Shown: positions 46,138-59,556, numbered from the stretch's first letter. The stretch: 64,000 bases of DNA from JASGKO01 sp049840595 (GCA_049840595.1 JASGKO010000029.1:62001-126000), one strand, 5' to 3'. Program-made: numbers and translations. The notes: generated from the sequence alone by a model not told the origin.

Positions 46138-46696
46138 ATCGAGCAGGGGGCGCGGTGGATGCGGCCCTCGGGGACTCGCCGGGGGCATCGGAGAAAAAAT
46201 CCTTTTCTCTGCTGCTCGCGAGAACCGAAGAGGAGGTCTCCATCGAACCAGGTGAAGGTTAAAAAAGACGGATTTTCACCACGGATTAGGCCATTGGGGG
46301 ATGGAATCATCGGGGGCATGATCTCGCCTTCCGCTCGGTTTCACGGAGGGATGCGGAGCAACGGCCAGTTCATCCGAGTGATCCGTGTCATCCGCGGTTA
46401 AAGCAATTCTCGAAATCAACTTCCGAAACTAGGAGCTGGGAACGGATGTTCAGGGAATTTTCAACGCAGGTCAGGCGTTGTCGGGCGGTCATCCTGGCCG
46501 CCACCGTGGAGGATGACAAACAGAGGAGGGAACGTTTTTGGACTGGCGGCCAAGATGGCCGCCCTCCAGATCGCAATCATCCGTTCCGGAACTGGAAAGC
46601 TTTCTTCGCGGGAAAGCGCATTCGGAAATTTCGTACGAGAGATGCTCTAAATTCCCGGTGCAGGTGAACTTTCGGCACCTTCTCTTTGCGAGCGGG
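46138..46696. other. Gene-free interval with dispersed repeat sequence
   Basis: No convincing gene is present on either strand. It contains one copy of a 61-base repeat (46282-46342) and fragments such as TTCACCACGGATTAGG and CCGTGTCATCCGCGG that resemble decayed boilerplate intergenic repeats. The short frames here have no family resemblance or ribosome binding site. Confidence 0.5.
46282..46342 (+). repeat. 61-base dispersed repeat, copy A
   Basis: Matches 47460-47521 except for a few substitutions and one length difference. Shared parts include CCATTGGGGGATGGAATCAT and CATGATCTCGCCTTCCGCT. The two copies flank modB in direct orientation. Confidence 0.7.
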
Positions 46697-47353
46697 CTAG
46701 CTGGCAAAGCGTCGATTCATGGCCTGCAACGCGGTGAGGGCGGCGATGGCGATTACCAGCACGAAGGCGGCGAGAAACCACGCTTGGGGCGTTTCGCCGG
46801 ATTCGACGGCGGCGTAGATGGCGAGGGGGACGGTTTGCGTGCGGCCGGGGATGTTGCCGGCGAGCATGAGGGTGGCGCCAAACTCGCCGAGGGCGCGGAG
46901 GAAGCCGAGGCCCACGCCGGCGGCGAGGCCGGGCCAGGCGAGGGGAATCATGAGCTGGCAGAGGATGCGCGTCTCGCCGTAGCCGAGGAGACGGGCGGCA
47001 TCCAGCAGGTCGGGATCGATCTGCACGAAGGCTGCGCGGATGGATTGGTAGAGGATGGGAAAAGACATCACGGTCGCGGCGAGCACCACGGCGGGCCAGG
47101 TGAAGAGGATGAAGATGCCGAGCTGCTCCATGGCCGCCCCGATGGGGGAATGGCGTCCAAACACGACCAGCAGCGCCAAGCCCACCACGGTCGGCGGGAG
47201 GGCGATGGGGAGCAGAATCAAGGTATCCAGCCAGGCGGCCCAGCTTTCACGCCGCCGCGCACTCCACCGCGCCAGCGGCAGCGCGATCACGAGACAGATC
47301 AGCGTGGCCGCGAACGCAGCTTCGAGTGAAATCCAGATGGGCGTCCAATCCAT
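46697..47353 (-). CDS. modB: Molybdate ABC transporter permease
   Basis: A 218-residue inner-membrane permease with about five helices. The EAA loop (AARLLGYGETRILCQLMIPLAWPGL) contacts the ATPase, and ALPPTVVGLALLVVFGRHSPIG, ALGEFGATLMLAGNIPGRTQTVPLAIY are signatures of the ModB group. ModB works with ModA (binding protein) and ModC (ATPase), but neither is in this window, so the gene is an orphan here. It is isolated among repeats and palindromes on both sides. The start MDWTPIWISL is preferred over an ATG twelve codons upstream that would add an atypical leader. Confidence 0.9.
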   Translation of the reverse strand: MDWTPIWISLEAAFAATLICLVIALPLARWSARRRESWAAWLDTLILLPIALPPTVVGLALLVVFGRHSPIGAAMEQLGIFILFTWPAVVLAATVMSFPILYQSIRAAFVQIDPDLLDAARLLGYGETRILCQLMIPLAWPGLAAGVGLGFLRALGEFGATLMLAGNIPGRTQTVPLAIYAAVESGETPQAWFLAAFVLVIAIAALTALQAMNRRFAS

Positions 47354-47459
47354 GCGCTTCCAGCATAGCAAGGAACAACCAATGTCCAATCCAGGAAAGC
47401 GGTCGGCGAAAAAACGAAGAGCCTGTCCCGAAGGTCATTCCAAAACGGGAATTGAACCG

Positions 47460-47521
47460 CGGATTATGCCATTGGGGGATGGAATCATAGGGTGGCATGA
47501 TCTCGCCTTCCGCTTGGTTTC
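47460..47521 (+). repeat. 61-base dispersed repeat, copy B
   Basis: Second copy of the repeat at 46282-46342, in the same orientation, about 100 bases beyond the modB start. Similarity continues loosely into CCGGGTGATCCGTGG-type sequence after each copy. Confidence 0.7.
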
Positions 47522-47652
47522 GTGGATGGTCGCGGATAAAAGGGCCGCCCATCCGGGTGATCCGTGGTGGTTCCGGCGTGCCCGCGGAACGAACTTTCGT
47601 TGGCTTGCCGAGGGGCGGTTGCACACCGATGAGGCTCTTGGTTCCGGGTGGA

Positions 47653-47823
47653 GCACTCCGCTGGAGTGCGGTCCTCGGCGGCCCGCCGAGGACACCGGGG
47701 TGCGGGCTCCTTGCTCAAGAAGGCTTTTTGTGAAAATCACCCGCTCGCTCTTTCGGTCCGGCGAGCCGCCGGATCGCGCACTCCAGCGGAGTGCTCCAGT
47801 GGAGCGGCGGTCTAGGACCGCCG
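47653..47823. repeat. Group of palindromes
   Basis: Four perfect or near-perfect palindromes: 47653-47669 (GCACTCC-GCT-GGAGTGC), 47671-47693 (GTCCTCGGCGG...CCGCCGAGGAC), 47778-47794 (GCACTCC-AGC-GGAGTGC) and 47805-47823 (CGGCGGTC-TAG-GACCGCCG). The first and third are the same element in opposite loop orientation. No gene is present. Confidence 0.6.
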
Positions 47824-47945
47824 CCCGAGCGATTACATAAAAGTGCGACGGTCATCGACCGACGCACCAGCAGGTTTAGGTTGTGTTCACGAATTGCAAA
47901 ACAGAAGGCGAAAACCACGCCTTTCCGCGCGGAGCTTCCCTGTCG

Positions 47946-48102
47946 CGCTGTAGCCACGGCCCTGTGGGCCGTTGGGGAAGCACGGGCCGTGGAATCGCAG
48001 CGCTCTGCCGAAAATCGCGGCGCAATGATCACTCCCTTTGGAACTGGATTTTTGCCAGAGCATCGTTTTTCCCCAACGGCCCACAGGGCCGTGGCTACAG
48101 CG
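47946..48102. repeat. 32-base perfect inverted repeat around a 93-base spacer
   Basis: 47946-47977 and 48071-48102 are exact reverse complements, and each contains its own small palindrome around GGGCC. The spacer carries no gene. The whole interval 47354-48164 before the pyrophosphatase stop is gene-free and consists mainly of these repeats. Confidence 0.7.
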
Positions 48103-48164
48103 ATATCAGACCATGGATCGCTTTCATGACCGGAAGGACCTGCTTGGAAATTCGTGAACACAGC

Positions 48165-49817
48165 CTAGGCCACGGCCACGGCCTTGGAGTGGGTGAGGCA
48201 GTTCAGCAGGTAAGGCAGCAGTTGCTTCTTGCGCGAGACGACGCCGGCGAGTTCCCAGGCATTGGGGCCGTGGACCGGGTAGTCGATCTGCGCGAGGAAC
48301 TCGGGCTCGCCTGCGACCAGCAGTACGGAGGTCTGCGTGTTGATGTCGGTCACCAACAGGGCCGCGAAATAGAGCTTCTGCGCCGCGCACTGCGTGAGCA
48401 GGGCCTGGCGGAGCGCTTCCTCCTTCTCCGCAAAGTGGGCGAAGGTGAGCTCCTCGATCTGGGCGACGCTGAAGCGTTCGCCCTGCTCCTCGTATTCCTT
48501 GCAATCGGCATTGATTGCCTGCTCGGGCGTCATCGTGAGCAAGGGCGAGCCGACCGAGAAAATCTGCTGCGCGAGATCGGCGGGCTCGATGCCGACGGTC
48601 TTCGAGAGAAGCTTCAGGATATTGGCATCGGTCGGAGTGGTGGTTGGCGAGGTGAGGTTGAGCGTATCGGAAATGAGCCCGGCCATGAGCAGGCCGGCTA
48701 CGTCCTTCGGAATCTCAACGCCGAGGCTCTGGTAGCAGAGCGCGACGATCGTGCTGGTGGAGCCCACGGGGTTGTTCCAGAAGAGGATCGGGTGATCGGT
48801 GGCGAAACCGCCGAGCCGGTGGTGATCGAGCACTTCGATGATCGGGGTGCGATCCGCGCCGTTCACGGCCTGCGACATTTCGTTGTGATCCACGAGAATC
48901 AACTGCCGCTGCGCGCCCTTGATGAAGTCGCTCTTGGAGAACATGCCGAGGAGCTCCCGCTTGTCATTGAGCACGGGGAAGAGGAAGGAGGGCGAGTTCA
49001 TCGCCACATCGCGGGCAATCTGCAGCGGAGTCTCCGGCGCGAAGCTCTCGAAATCGGTGTCGAGCATTTCATTCACCTTCACCGCGCCGCGGGTGAGCAG
49101 CACGGTGGTCGCGGTGTCGTAATGCGATTTGATGATCGTCACGCCCGCCGCCTCGGCCCGGGCGCGCAGTTCCCCGGAAACCGGGTTGCCACCGCTGATC
49201 ACGATGGCGCAGACCTTGATCTCGACGGCGTAGTTCTGAATGTCCTCGCGATCGCCGACGATCAGCACGGTGCTGGCGGCTTCGTAGTTTTTCATCCGGT
49301 CCTGGAGCGTTTCCAGGCTCATCGCCGCGACCATCAGCATGAGATCGCGGGCCTCGCTGTTGACCGGCTTGCCGATCACCTGGCCGTCGAAGGTCTCGGC
49401 AATCGACTTGATCGAGCCCTGCATCCAGCGGGTGGAGTTGATGTCGTTGCGGCGCGGGAAAAGGTAGCGGCTGATCTTGAAGGCCGAGAGCAGGCCCAGG
49501 CAGTGGTTGTGCTCGTCCACCACGGGCAGGCGCTTCTGCTCGAGGAAGGGCATGGCGTCATAGACCGCCGAGTCCGCCTTGATGGTGATGATATCGCGTT
49601 CCATCACGTCCGCCACGGTGGGCGAGACGTCGGAAATGAAGACCGGGGCTTCCACCCCGAATTTGCGCAACACGAAGTCGATTCGTTCGTTGGTGCTGCC
49701 GCAGCGCGCGGCGGTCACATTTTCCATTCCCGTGAGCTGCTTCAAACGCGCATAAGCGAGCGCGGAGCAGATAGAATCCATATCCGGATTTTTGTGGCCG
49801 ATTACAATTGTTTGCAT
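48165..49817 (-). CDS. Manganese-dependent inorganic pyrophosphatase with CBS and DRTGG regulatory domains
   Basis: A 550-residue family II (DHH) pyrophosphatase. The N-terminal DHH domain starts IVIGHKNPDMDSICSALAYA; the CBS pair flanking a DRTGG domain occupies about residues 70-300 (MERDIITIKADSAVYDAMPFLEQ; VLIVGDREDIQNYAVE; PSFLFPVLNDKRELLGMFSKSDF); catalysis resumes with VDHNEMSQ, LDHHRLGGF and the DHHA2 C-terminal domain. It hydrolyses PPi to drive biosynthesis, with CBS/DRTGG sensing adenine nucleotides. The start MQTIVIGHKNPD begins the DHH fold exactly; an upstream in-frame ATG adds 45 unrelated residues. It is divergent from the SUI1 gene. Confidence 0.92.
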   Translation of the reverse strand: MQTIVIGHKNPDMDSICSALAYARLKQLTGMENVTAARCGSTNERIDFVLRKFGVEAPVFISDVSPTVADVMERDIITIKADSAVYDAMPFLEQKRLPVVDEHNHCLGLLSAFKISRYLFPRRNDINSTRWMQGSIKSIAETFDGQVIGKPVNSEARDLMLMVAAMSLETLQDRMKNYEAASTVLIVGDREDIQNYAVEIKVCAIVISGGNPVSGELRARAEAAGVTIIKSHYDTATTVLLTRGAVKVNEMLDTDFESFAPETPLQIARDVAMNSPSFLFPVLNDKRELLGMFSKSDFIKGAQRQLILVDHNEMSQAVNGADRTPIIEVLDHHRLGGFATDHPILFWNNPVGSTSTIVALCYQSLGVEIPKDVAGLLMAGLISDTLNLTSPTTTPTDANILKLLSKTVGIEPADLAQQIFSVGSPLLTMTPEQAINADCKEYEEQGERFSVAQIEELTFAHFAEKEEALRQALLTQCAAQKLYFAALLVTDINTQTSVLLVAGEPEFLAQIDYPVHGPNAWELAGVVSRKKQLLPYLLNCLTHSKAVAVA

Positions 49818-49837
49818 GACGATGAACACTTTCAGCA

Positions 49838-50215
49838 ATGTCCAAACCAAATCGAAAGAAAATTGACGTAAATTCTTCGCCGGAGGGTCTGGCCCAGCCG
49901 TTCGCCGGGCTCGAAATCGGGGGACTTCCCGAGGCACCGGAAACCCCGCCAACCCCGATGAAACCTACGAAGAAGGGCCGGGTCCTCCTGCGAAAAGAGA
50001 CGGCGCACCGGGGCGGAAAAGCGGTGGTGGTGGTGTACGATCTTCCTACGCATTTCCACCCAGTCGAAATTGAGAATCTGGCCAAACGGCTTCGCAAAGC
50101 CTGCGGTTGTGGCGGGACGGTGCGGGGGCGGGAGATCGAAATTCAAGGGGATCAACCCGCGAAAATTCGAGCCGAACTGGAGGCCGAAGGCTTTCAAGTG
50201 GGCGGGATTCGTTGA
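49838..50215 (+). CDS. SUI1/eIF1-type translation initiation factor (YciH-like)
   Basis: A 125-residue protein with a variable, Pro-rich N terminus and a C-terminal SUI1 domain: GRVLLRKETAHRGGKAVVVVYDL, KRLRKACGCGGTVRGREIEIQGDQ, with the conserved GCGGT loop. Bacterial YciH homologues can affect initiation fidelity in vitro. It starts 20 bases from the divergent pyrophosphatase and precedes the 3D lipoprotein by about 30 bases. Confidence 0.92.
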   Translation: MSKPNRKKIDVNSSPEGLAQPFAGLEIGGLPEAPETPPTPMKPTKKGRVLLRKETAHRGGKAVVVVYDLPTHFHPVEIENLAKRLRKACGCGGTVRGREIEIQGDQPAKIRAELEAEGFQVGGIR

Positions 50216-50247
50216 AAAATCCCGCTCATTTTTCTCGCTTTTCTGGC

Positions 50248-50769
50248 GTGAAACTGGCTAGTTCTATCCGCGTGCGATCCCTTTATGTAGTTCTCCTCGC
50301 GGCGCCGCTGCTCCTGCTTTCCGCCTGCGCCACCCGTAAGCTGCCCACCTACGAGAAGCCCATTGCGCATACGCCGATCCAGCATGTGCGCACGACGGCC
50401 TACTCGGATTGCGAGTCCGACCACCGATGCTACAAAAATCTCTCCGCGAGTGGCTCCCGGCTCCAGATGGGGGTGGTGAACAGCGCGGCGGCCGATTGGG
50501 CGCGCTGGCCGCAGGGCACCATGTTCCGGGTGCTGCCGAATGGTCCCGTTTACCGGGTGGATGACTACGGCTGGGCGCTGGCGGGCCGGAATACGATCGA
50601 TCTTTATGTGCCCACCATGCGGGCCATCGACCAGTGGGGCGTGCGGACGGTGGATATCGAGATTCTCCAGTGGGGAGATCCCCAGCGCAGCTACGACATT
50701 CTCAAGCCGCGCGATAAATATGCCCACGTCCGCCGCATGCTGGGCGAGATCAAGTCGTTTTACGACTAG
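50248..50769 (+). CDS. 3D-domain lipoprotein
   Basis: A 173-residue lipoprotein with signal peptide and lipobox (LLLLSAC), then a 3D (three-Asp, MltA-C-like double-psi beta-barrel) domain: VRTTAYSDCESDHRCY, ASGSRLQMGVVNSAAADWARWP, VYRVDDYGWALAGRNTIDLYVP with the catalytic-type Asp residues. MltA-type 3D domains bind or cleave peptidoglycan; the MltA N-terminal domain is absent, so lytic activity is unproven. GTG at 50248 is the most likely start, since it gives a signal peptide of normal length; GTG 50272 is an alternative. Confidence 0.8.
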   Translation: MKLASSIRVRSLYVVLLAAPLLLLSACATRKLPTYEKPIAHTPIQHVRTTAYSDCESDHRCYKNLSASGSRLQMGVVNSAAADWARWPQGTMFRVLPNGPVYRVDDYGWALAGRNTIDLYVPTMRAIDQWGVRTVDIEILQWGDPQRSYDILKPRDKYAHVRRMLGEIKSFYD

Positions 50770-50770
50770 G

Positions 50771-50806
50771 ATTTAAGCCACCGAGGACACCGAGATCACG
50801 GAGGAA
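50771..50806. repeat. Fragment of a CACGGAG-type dispersed intergenic repeat
   Basis: Runs of ACCGAGGACACCGAGATCACGGAGG follow the 3D gene stop. The same type of sequence, in the other orientation, occurs at 12551-12584 and 59519-59556, always just outside genes. Confidence 0.4.
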
Positions 50807-50902
50807 GGGGTCCGCAACTCTATTTCGTCACGGGCATCACGAAGTCACCCGCCGCCAGGAGGGGATCCCTCGACTTCGCTCGGGAGGACGCCGGGTTGAA
50901 GC

Positions 50903-51586
50903 TTACTCTCCGCTCAAAAAGCGGTAGCCGATCCCCGGCTCGGTCTTGATGAAGCGCGGTTCCGTGGGGGTTTCCTCGATCTTCTGGCGCAGGTGTGTGA
51001 GGTAAACCCGCAGGTATTGCCGGTGCTCTTCGCTCTTGGGCCCCCATACTTCGCGCAGGATCTGCCGATGGGTGAGCACCCGCCCGGCATGTTTCACAAA
51101 GAGCCGCAGGAGCGCATACTCGGTGGCGGATACTTTGACGGGCTTGCCGTGCAACGTCACCGTGCGGCTGACCAGATCAATCACCAGCCCGTGACTGGAA
51201 AAGACCGCCTCGCTCTCGGCGGGTTTTTTGCGGCGCTGGGCGGCACGCAGGCGGGCCAGCAGTTCCGCGGTGCCGAAGGGCTTGGTCACGTAATCATCCG
51301 CCCCGGCATCGAGCGCCGCGACTTTTTGCTCCTCGGCATCGCGCACCGAGAGAATCAGCACCGGGGTTTCGCTCCATTCGCGCAAGCGGCGCAAGACTTC
51401 CACGCCATCCAGGTCCGGCAACCCGAGGTCGAGCAGGATCACATCGGGGCGCTTGAGCGCGGTTTCCGTGAGCCCCTGCTGGCCGGTCTCCGCTTCGGAC
51501 ACGCTGTAGCCATCCGCCTCCAGCGCCACGCGGAGCAGGCGGCGGATTTGCACTTCATCATCGATGATCAGGGCGACCGGTTTCAT
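50903..51586 (-). CDS. kdpE: Two-component response regulator of potassium uptake
   Basis: A 227-residue OmpR-family regulator. Receiver: LIIDDEVQIRRLL, phosphoacceptor Asp in ILLDLGLPDLDG, conserved Thr/Ser in LILSVRD and Lys in VTKPF. Winged-helix domain: SATEYALLRLFVKHAGRVLTHRQILREVWG with QYLRVYLTHLRQKIE, the recognition helix pattern of KdpE. It overlaps kdpD by four bases and is the last gene of the kdp operon. It would bind the region in front of kdpA when phosphorylated. The start at MKPVALIIDD is preferred over an ATG 18 codons upstream within kdpD. Confidence 0.92.
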   Translation of the reverse strand: MKPVALIIDDEVQIRRLLRVALEADGYSVSEAETGQQGLTETALKRPDVILLDLGLPDLDGVEVLRRLREWSETPVLILSVRDAEEQKVAALDAGADDYVTKPFGTAELLARLRAAQRRKKPAESEAVFSSHGLVIDLVSRTVTLHGKPVKVSATEYALLRLFVKHAGRVLTHRQILREVWGPKSEEHRQYLRVYLTHLRQKIEETPTEPRFIKTEPGIGYRFLSGE

Positions 51587-54233
51587 TTTTCGTCGGGCAA
51601 TTTCATGGCTTCCGTCGCCGGAAGTCGAATCAGGAAACATGCGCCGCGCAAATTTCCGCCCCGGTTGGCGGCGGAGATCGAGCCGCCCTGGGCTTCCACC
51701 AGCCGCTGGGCAATGGAAAGGCCGAGGCCAATCCCTCCGGTGGGGACGCCTTCGCCGCGGTAGAATTTCTCAAACACCCGCGCTTCCTCGCCTGGTTTCA
51801 ATCCCGCCCCATGGTCGGACACGGAGATTACGACCACGCCATCGCCTTTCGCGGCCGTGACTTCAATCGGGGAACCGGCGGGGCTGTAATTGGCGGCATT
51901 GGCGAGGAGCAGGGCGATGGCTTGCTCGAGCAGCCCGGCATCGACCCGGAGCGGAGGGCAATCTTCCAGCACGCGGATCTTTACCTCGTGTCCCCGGGTC
52001 TGGACTGCTGCGCGCTGGACGGCCTCGTGGACCAGCTCCGGCACTTCGCACCATTCCAGATTGGGCTTGAGCAGCCCGGATTCCAGGCGCGTCATATCGA
52101 GCAGATTGTTGACCACGGAATTGAGCCGCAGCACGGCCTGGCGGATTTCGCCGCTGGTCTGGTCTTCCGGCGCTTGCTCCAGCGCGGCGGAAATGGCGGC
52201 GAGGGGCGTTTTCAATTCATGGGAGATCGTATCGAAAAGCGTCTTTTGCAGTTGCTCCGATTGCGCGGCAATCTGCGCCTGGTGCCCGGCGCGCCGCAGC
52301 CGTTCCTTCTCCACGGCCAGTGCGATCTGGGCGGCAAAGGCCTCCATCAAAGCGCGCTGATGGGGGCTCGGCGGGAGCGGGGACTCCAGCTTGAGCGCCA
52401 GCACGCCCTCGACCTTCTCCCCCGCCTGCAGGGGCAGATACAGGGCATCGGTATCGGGCAGGGTATCGGTGAAGCGGCCGGCGGGTTGTTTTTTTTGAAA
52501 GGCCCAGCTGGCCACGCTTTCCTCCTTGGGCGTCAATGTGAAGGCACTTCCCGGATGGGCCAGGGAGGAGAATTCGCCGGTCTCCTCGCGCAACATCAGC
52601 GCGGCCTCGAAGCCAAAAGTTTCCTTCACCTGCCGGACGGCGATGGCGACGATTTCCCCGAGCTCGCGCCCGCTCATCAAGGCGCGGGTGAGCTGGAAAA
52701 GCGCATTGGCCCGGGCCTCGCCCCGGCGTTCCGCCTGCTCGCGCTCGCGCAGCCGGGCGGTCAGATGTCCCACAATGATCGCCACGATGAAATACATCGC
52801 GAACATCATCAAATCGCGCACTTCGCGGATGTAGAAGGTGAACTGCGGCGGGATAAACAGGAAGTCCCACAAGAGCGCGCTCAAGGTCGCGAGCAGGAGG
52901 GTGGCGCGCCGGCCGATGTAACGTGCGGCAACGATCACGGCCAGGAGATAAAGCAGCGCGATGGCCCAGTAGCCGGTCCACGGCAGCAGGAAGAGGCCGA
53001 CCATGGTTACGATCGAGGCGATGAGGGCGCCGAAGCCAAATTCCCGCCACGGCAACTGGCCTGGGAGCAGGGAAGCCTGGCGCCGGGCGGCGGCAGGAGC
53101 TTCGGCACGGACCATGTGGACATCGATGTCGCCGCTGTTTTTCACCAGCCACGAGACCGGTGAAGGCCGCCACCAATTCGCCCAGTTCCGGGCCCCGGGT
53201 TTGCCCACGATAATCTGGGAGACGTTGTTTTGCTGGGCCACTCGCAGGAGGGCTTCGCCGACCTCGATGGCCTCGACCGTTATCACTTCCGCCCCCAGTT
53301 GACGCGCCAGCGCGAGGTTCAAGCCCAGCTTCACCTCGTCCAGCGAGGAAAGCTGGCGGGGCGTCTCCACATGCAGCGCGATCCAGCTCGCCTCCATCGA
53401 GGCCGCCGCCCGTCGGGTCCAGCGGATCAGTTTTTCCGAGGAAGGGCTGAAGCTCACCGCCACCAGCAGCCGGTCGCCTGCTTTCCAGGGTTCGCTGGTC
53501 GTCTGCGCATTGCGCAAGACGCGCAGATCACGGTCCACATGCTCGGCGGTCAGGCGGAGGGACATCTCGCGCAGCGCGATCAGATTTGCCTCGCGAAAAA
53601 AGTGATCCGAGGCGGCGAGCCGCCCGTTCACCCTGATAGACCCGGCCCTCCGCAAGGCGTTCCCGCAATTGATCGGGAGTGAGATCGATCAGCACGATTT
53701 CATCCGCCGCATCGAGGATGGAATCGGGCACGGTCTCCTTGACCAGGATGCCGGTGATCTGGGCGATGGCATCCTTGCGGCTCTCCACGTGCTGGACGTT
53801 TAACGTTGTGTAAACATCAATGCCCGCTTCCAGTAATTCCAGCACGTCCTGATATCGCTTGAGGTGACGGCTGGCCGGGGCGTTTGTGTGCGCCAGCTCA
53901 TCGACCAGCACGATCTTTGGATGCCAGACCAGCAGTGCATCCAGATCCATCTCCTGCAACGTGATGCCACGGTAGGAAAGTTGTGCGGGCTCCAGGAGCG
54001 GGATTCCCTCGAGCAAGGCCCGGGTCTCGGCGCGGCCATGGGTTTCCACCACCCCGGCCACGACCTCGACGCCTTCCTGATGCTTCCGCCACGGCCTGCA
54101 GCATGGCGTAGGTCTTGCCCACGCCGGGGCACATGCCGAAGAAAATCTTCAGCCGGCCCCGCTGCTGCTTTTCTTCCTGCCTCTTCAAAGCCCCCAGCAA
54201 TGCGTCGGGGTCTGGGCGTTGGTGTTCGATCAC
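51583..54233 (-). CDS. kdpD: Osmosensitive potassium channel sensor histidine kinase (two frameshifts)
   Basis: About 883 residues when corrected. The N-terminal KdpD domain has Walker motif GMCPGVGKTYAML; near 54080-54084 a base is missing, after which it continues HQEGVEVVAGVVETHGRAET and VDELAHTNAP. Near 53608-53625 the frame breaks again and resumes with FFREANLIALREMSLRL, a USP domain, four membrane helices (GYWAIALLYLLAVIVAARY...), a GAF domain, HisKA with His in DTISHELKTPLAAI, and HATPase. It senses low potassium and cyclic-di-AMP-linked state and phosphorylates KdpE. It starts four bases after kdpC. Order and spacing match the usual kdpABCDE. Confidence 0.88.
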
Positions 54234-54237
54234 GAGG

Positions 54238-54780
54238 TTACTTTAGACCATCCAGCGCCAGATTGAGAGCAAGAACATTCACCCGCTCCTCACCGAGAAA
54301 ACCAAGCTGCCGTCCCTCGATGGCTTGATCGACCAGCGCATTCACTTTGGTCTCCTCCAAATGGCGGGCGAGGGCGACGCGCGGCACCTGCAGGCGAGCG
54401 GCGAGCGGGCTGATGTGCGGGTCGAGCCCGCTGGCGGAGGCGGTGAGCATTTCCACCGGGGCGTCGTTGCCGAATTGCTGGCGGTTGGCCGCAATCGCTT
54501 TTACCAGCGCCGCGCTGGTGGGGCCGAGATTACTGGCTCCGCTGGCCACGGTGGCATAGCTCGCCGCCGAAGGGCGCGGCCAGAAATACTTCGGGTCGCT
54601 GAACGGTTGCGCCAGCAGGGTGGAGCCGGTGACCTGTCCCTTGGCATCGGTGACGAGGCTTCCATTGGCCTGGGCATGGAAGAGCAGTTGCGACGCCCCG
54701 GTGATCGCCAGCGGGTAAACAAACCCGGTGAGCACGGTCATCACGAGGGTAATGAGAATGGCCTGGAGAATGGTTTTCAT
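54238..54780 (-). CDS. kdpC: Potassium-transporting ATPase subunit C
   Basis: A 180-residue subunit with one N-terminal membrane helix (ILITLVMTVLTGFVYPLAITG) and the KdpC signature LLAQPFSDPKYFWPRPSA, GASNLGPTS, TASASGLDPHISPLAARLQVPRVA. It stabilises the KdpAB complex and increases ATP affinity. It lies 24 bases after kdpB and four before kdpD. Confidence 0.96.
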   Translation of the reverse strand: MKTILQAILITLVMTVLTGFVYPLAITGASQLLFHAQANGSLVTDAKGQVTGSTLLAQPFSDPKYFWPRPSAASYATVASGASNLGPTSAALVKAIAANRQQFGNDAPVEMLTASASGLDPHISPLAARLQVPRVALARHLEETKVNALVDQAIEGRQLGFLGEERVNVLALNLALDGLK

Positions 54781-54804
54781 AGACTTTTGGATGTGAGTTT
54801 TTGG

Positions 54805-56881
<2,077 letters not shown>

Positions 56882-56914
56882 GAAATGAAGAAATGGATGG
56901 TTGACGGCACGGAG

Positions 56915-58694
<1,780 letters not shown>

Positions 58695-58814
58695 GTCTTC
58701 ATCATCCGGCTTTCCCGGGCGCACCGTTAATTAAACGCCGGGCCAAACCCATTAAAAAAAGATTAAAACCAGCAGGGGTTTGCTTTCCTTCCGGCGGGTC
58801 TCTAGAACGTCGTC

Positions 58815-59510
58815 ATGCCCACCACACCGCACGTCGAGCATCACTTCACCGCTGGCGAAACCGTTCGCGATATCGTCATTGGCATGTCCGATGGGCTTAC
58901 GGTTCCCTTTGCGCTTGCGGCCGGTTTGACCGGGGCGATTTCGCAGACGCATTTGATTGTCACCGCCGGTTTTGCGGAAATCGCGGCCGGTTCCATCGCG
59001 ATGGGGTTGGGGGGCTATCTCGCGGCGCGCGGGGATGCCGAGCACTATGCCAGTGAACTGGCCCGGGAGGAGGACGAAATCATCACCAAGCCCGAAGCCG
59101 AGGCCGAGGAGGTGCGGGAGATTTTTGAAAGCTACGGCCTGACCCGGGAGGAAAGCGCCACCGTTGTCGAATCCTTGCGCCAGCGTCCGAAAGACTGGGT
59201 GGCTTTCATGATGCGGTTCGAGCTGGGCCTTGAAGAGCCTGATCCGGGGCGGGCGTGGAAGAGTGCCCTGACTATTGCGCTCGCCTACATCGTGGGCGGG
59301 TTTATCCCGCTCAGTGCCTACCTGGTGCTCTCCGATGTCCATGTCGCGCTCAAGGTCTCAGTCGTCATTACCCTGCTTGCCCTGGCCGTCTTCGGTGGGG
59401 TGAAAGGCCGTTTCACGGGCGCGCCCATCCTGCGCAGTGCCCTTCAGACCGCCATCATCGGCGGCCTTGCCGCTGCCGCGGCCTTTGGGATCGCGCGCTG
59501 GATCAGTTGA
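58815..59510 (+). CDS. VIT1/CCC1 transporter family protein
   Basis: A 231-residue membrane protein of the VIT1/CCC1 family, which transports iron or manganese in yeast and plants. The N-terminal helix pair has DIVIGMSDGLTVPFALAAGLTGA and AEIAAGSIAMGLGGYLAARGDAEHY, both typical; a cytoplasmic, Glu-rich helical region (EEDEIITKPEAEAEEVREIF) resembles the metal-binding domain; three more helices end the protein. Metal specificity is inferred from family only. It is divergent from kdpA. Confidence 0.88.
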   Translation: MPTTPHVEHHFTAGETVRDIVIGMSDGLTVPFALAAGLTGAISQTHLIVTAGFAEIAAGSIAMGLGGYLAARGDAEHYASELAREEDEIITKPEAEAEEVREIFESYGLTREESATVVESLRQRPKDWVAFMMRFELGLEEPDPGRAWKSALTIALAYIVGGFIPLSAYLVLSDVHVALKVSVVITLLALAVFGGVKGRFTGAPILRSALQTAIIGGLAAAAAFGIARWIS

Positions 59511-59518
59511 GAGTTACC

Positions 59519-59556
59519 TCTCTGTATCCTCCCTGCGCTCCGTGGTTTAATTTCCC
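59519..59556. repeat. Fragment of a CACGGAG-type dispersed intergenic repeat
   Basis: CTCTGTATCCTCCCTGCGCTCCGTGGTTTAA is the reverse-strand form of ACCACGGAG...CAGAGAGG. It sits directly after the VIT1 stop and resembles the segments at 12551-12584 and 50771-50806. Confidence 0.4.

Noticed and set aside
47883..49871. Long + strand frame over the pyrophosphatase
   Set aside because: Low-complexity Arg/His/Glu composition and full overlap with a strongly recognised DHH-CBS protein on the other strand.
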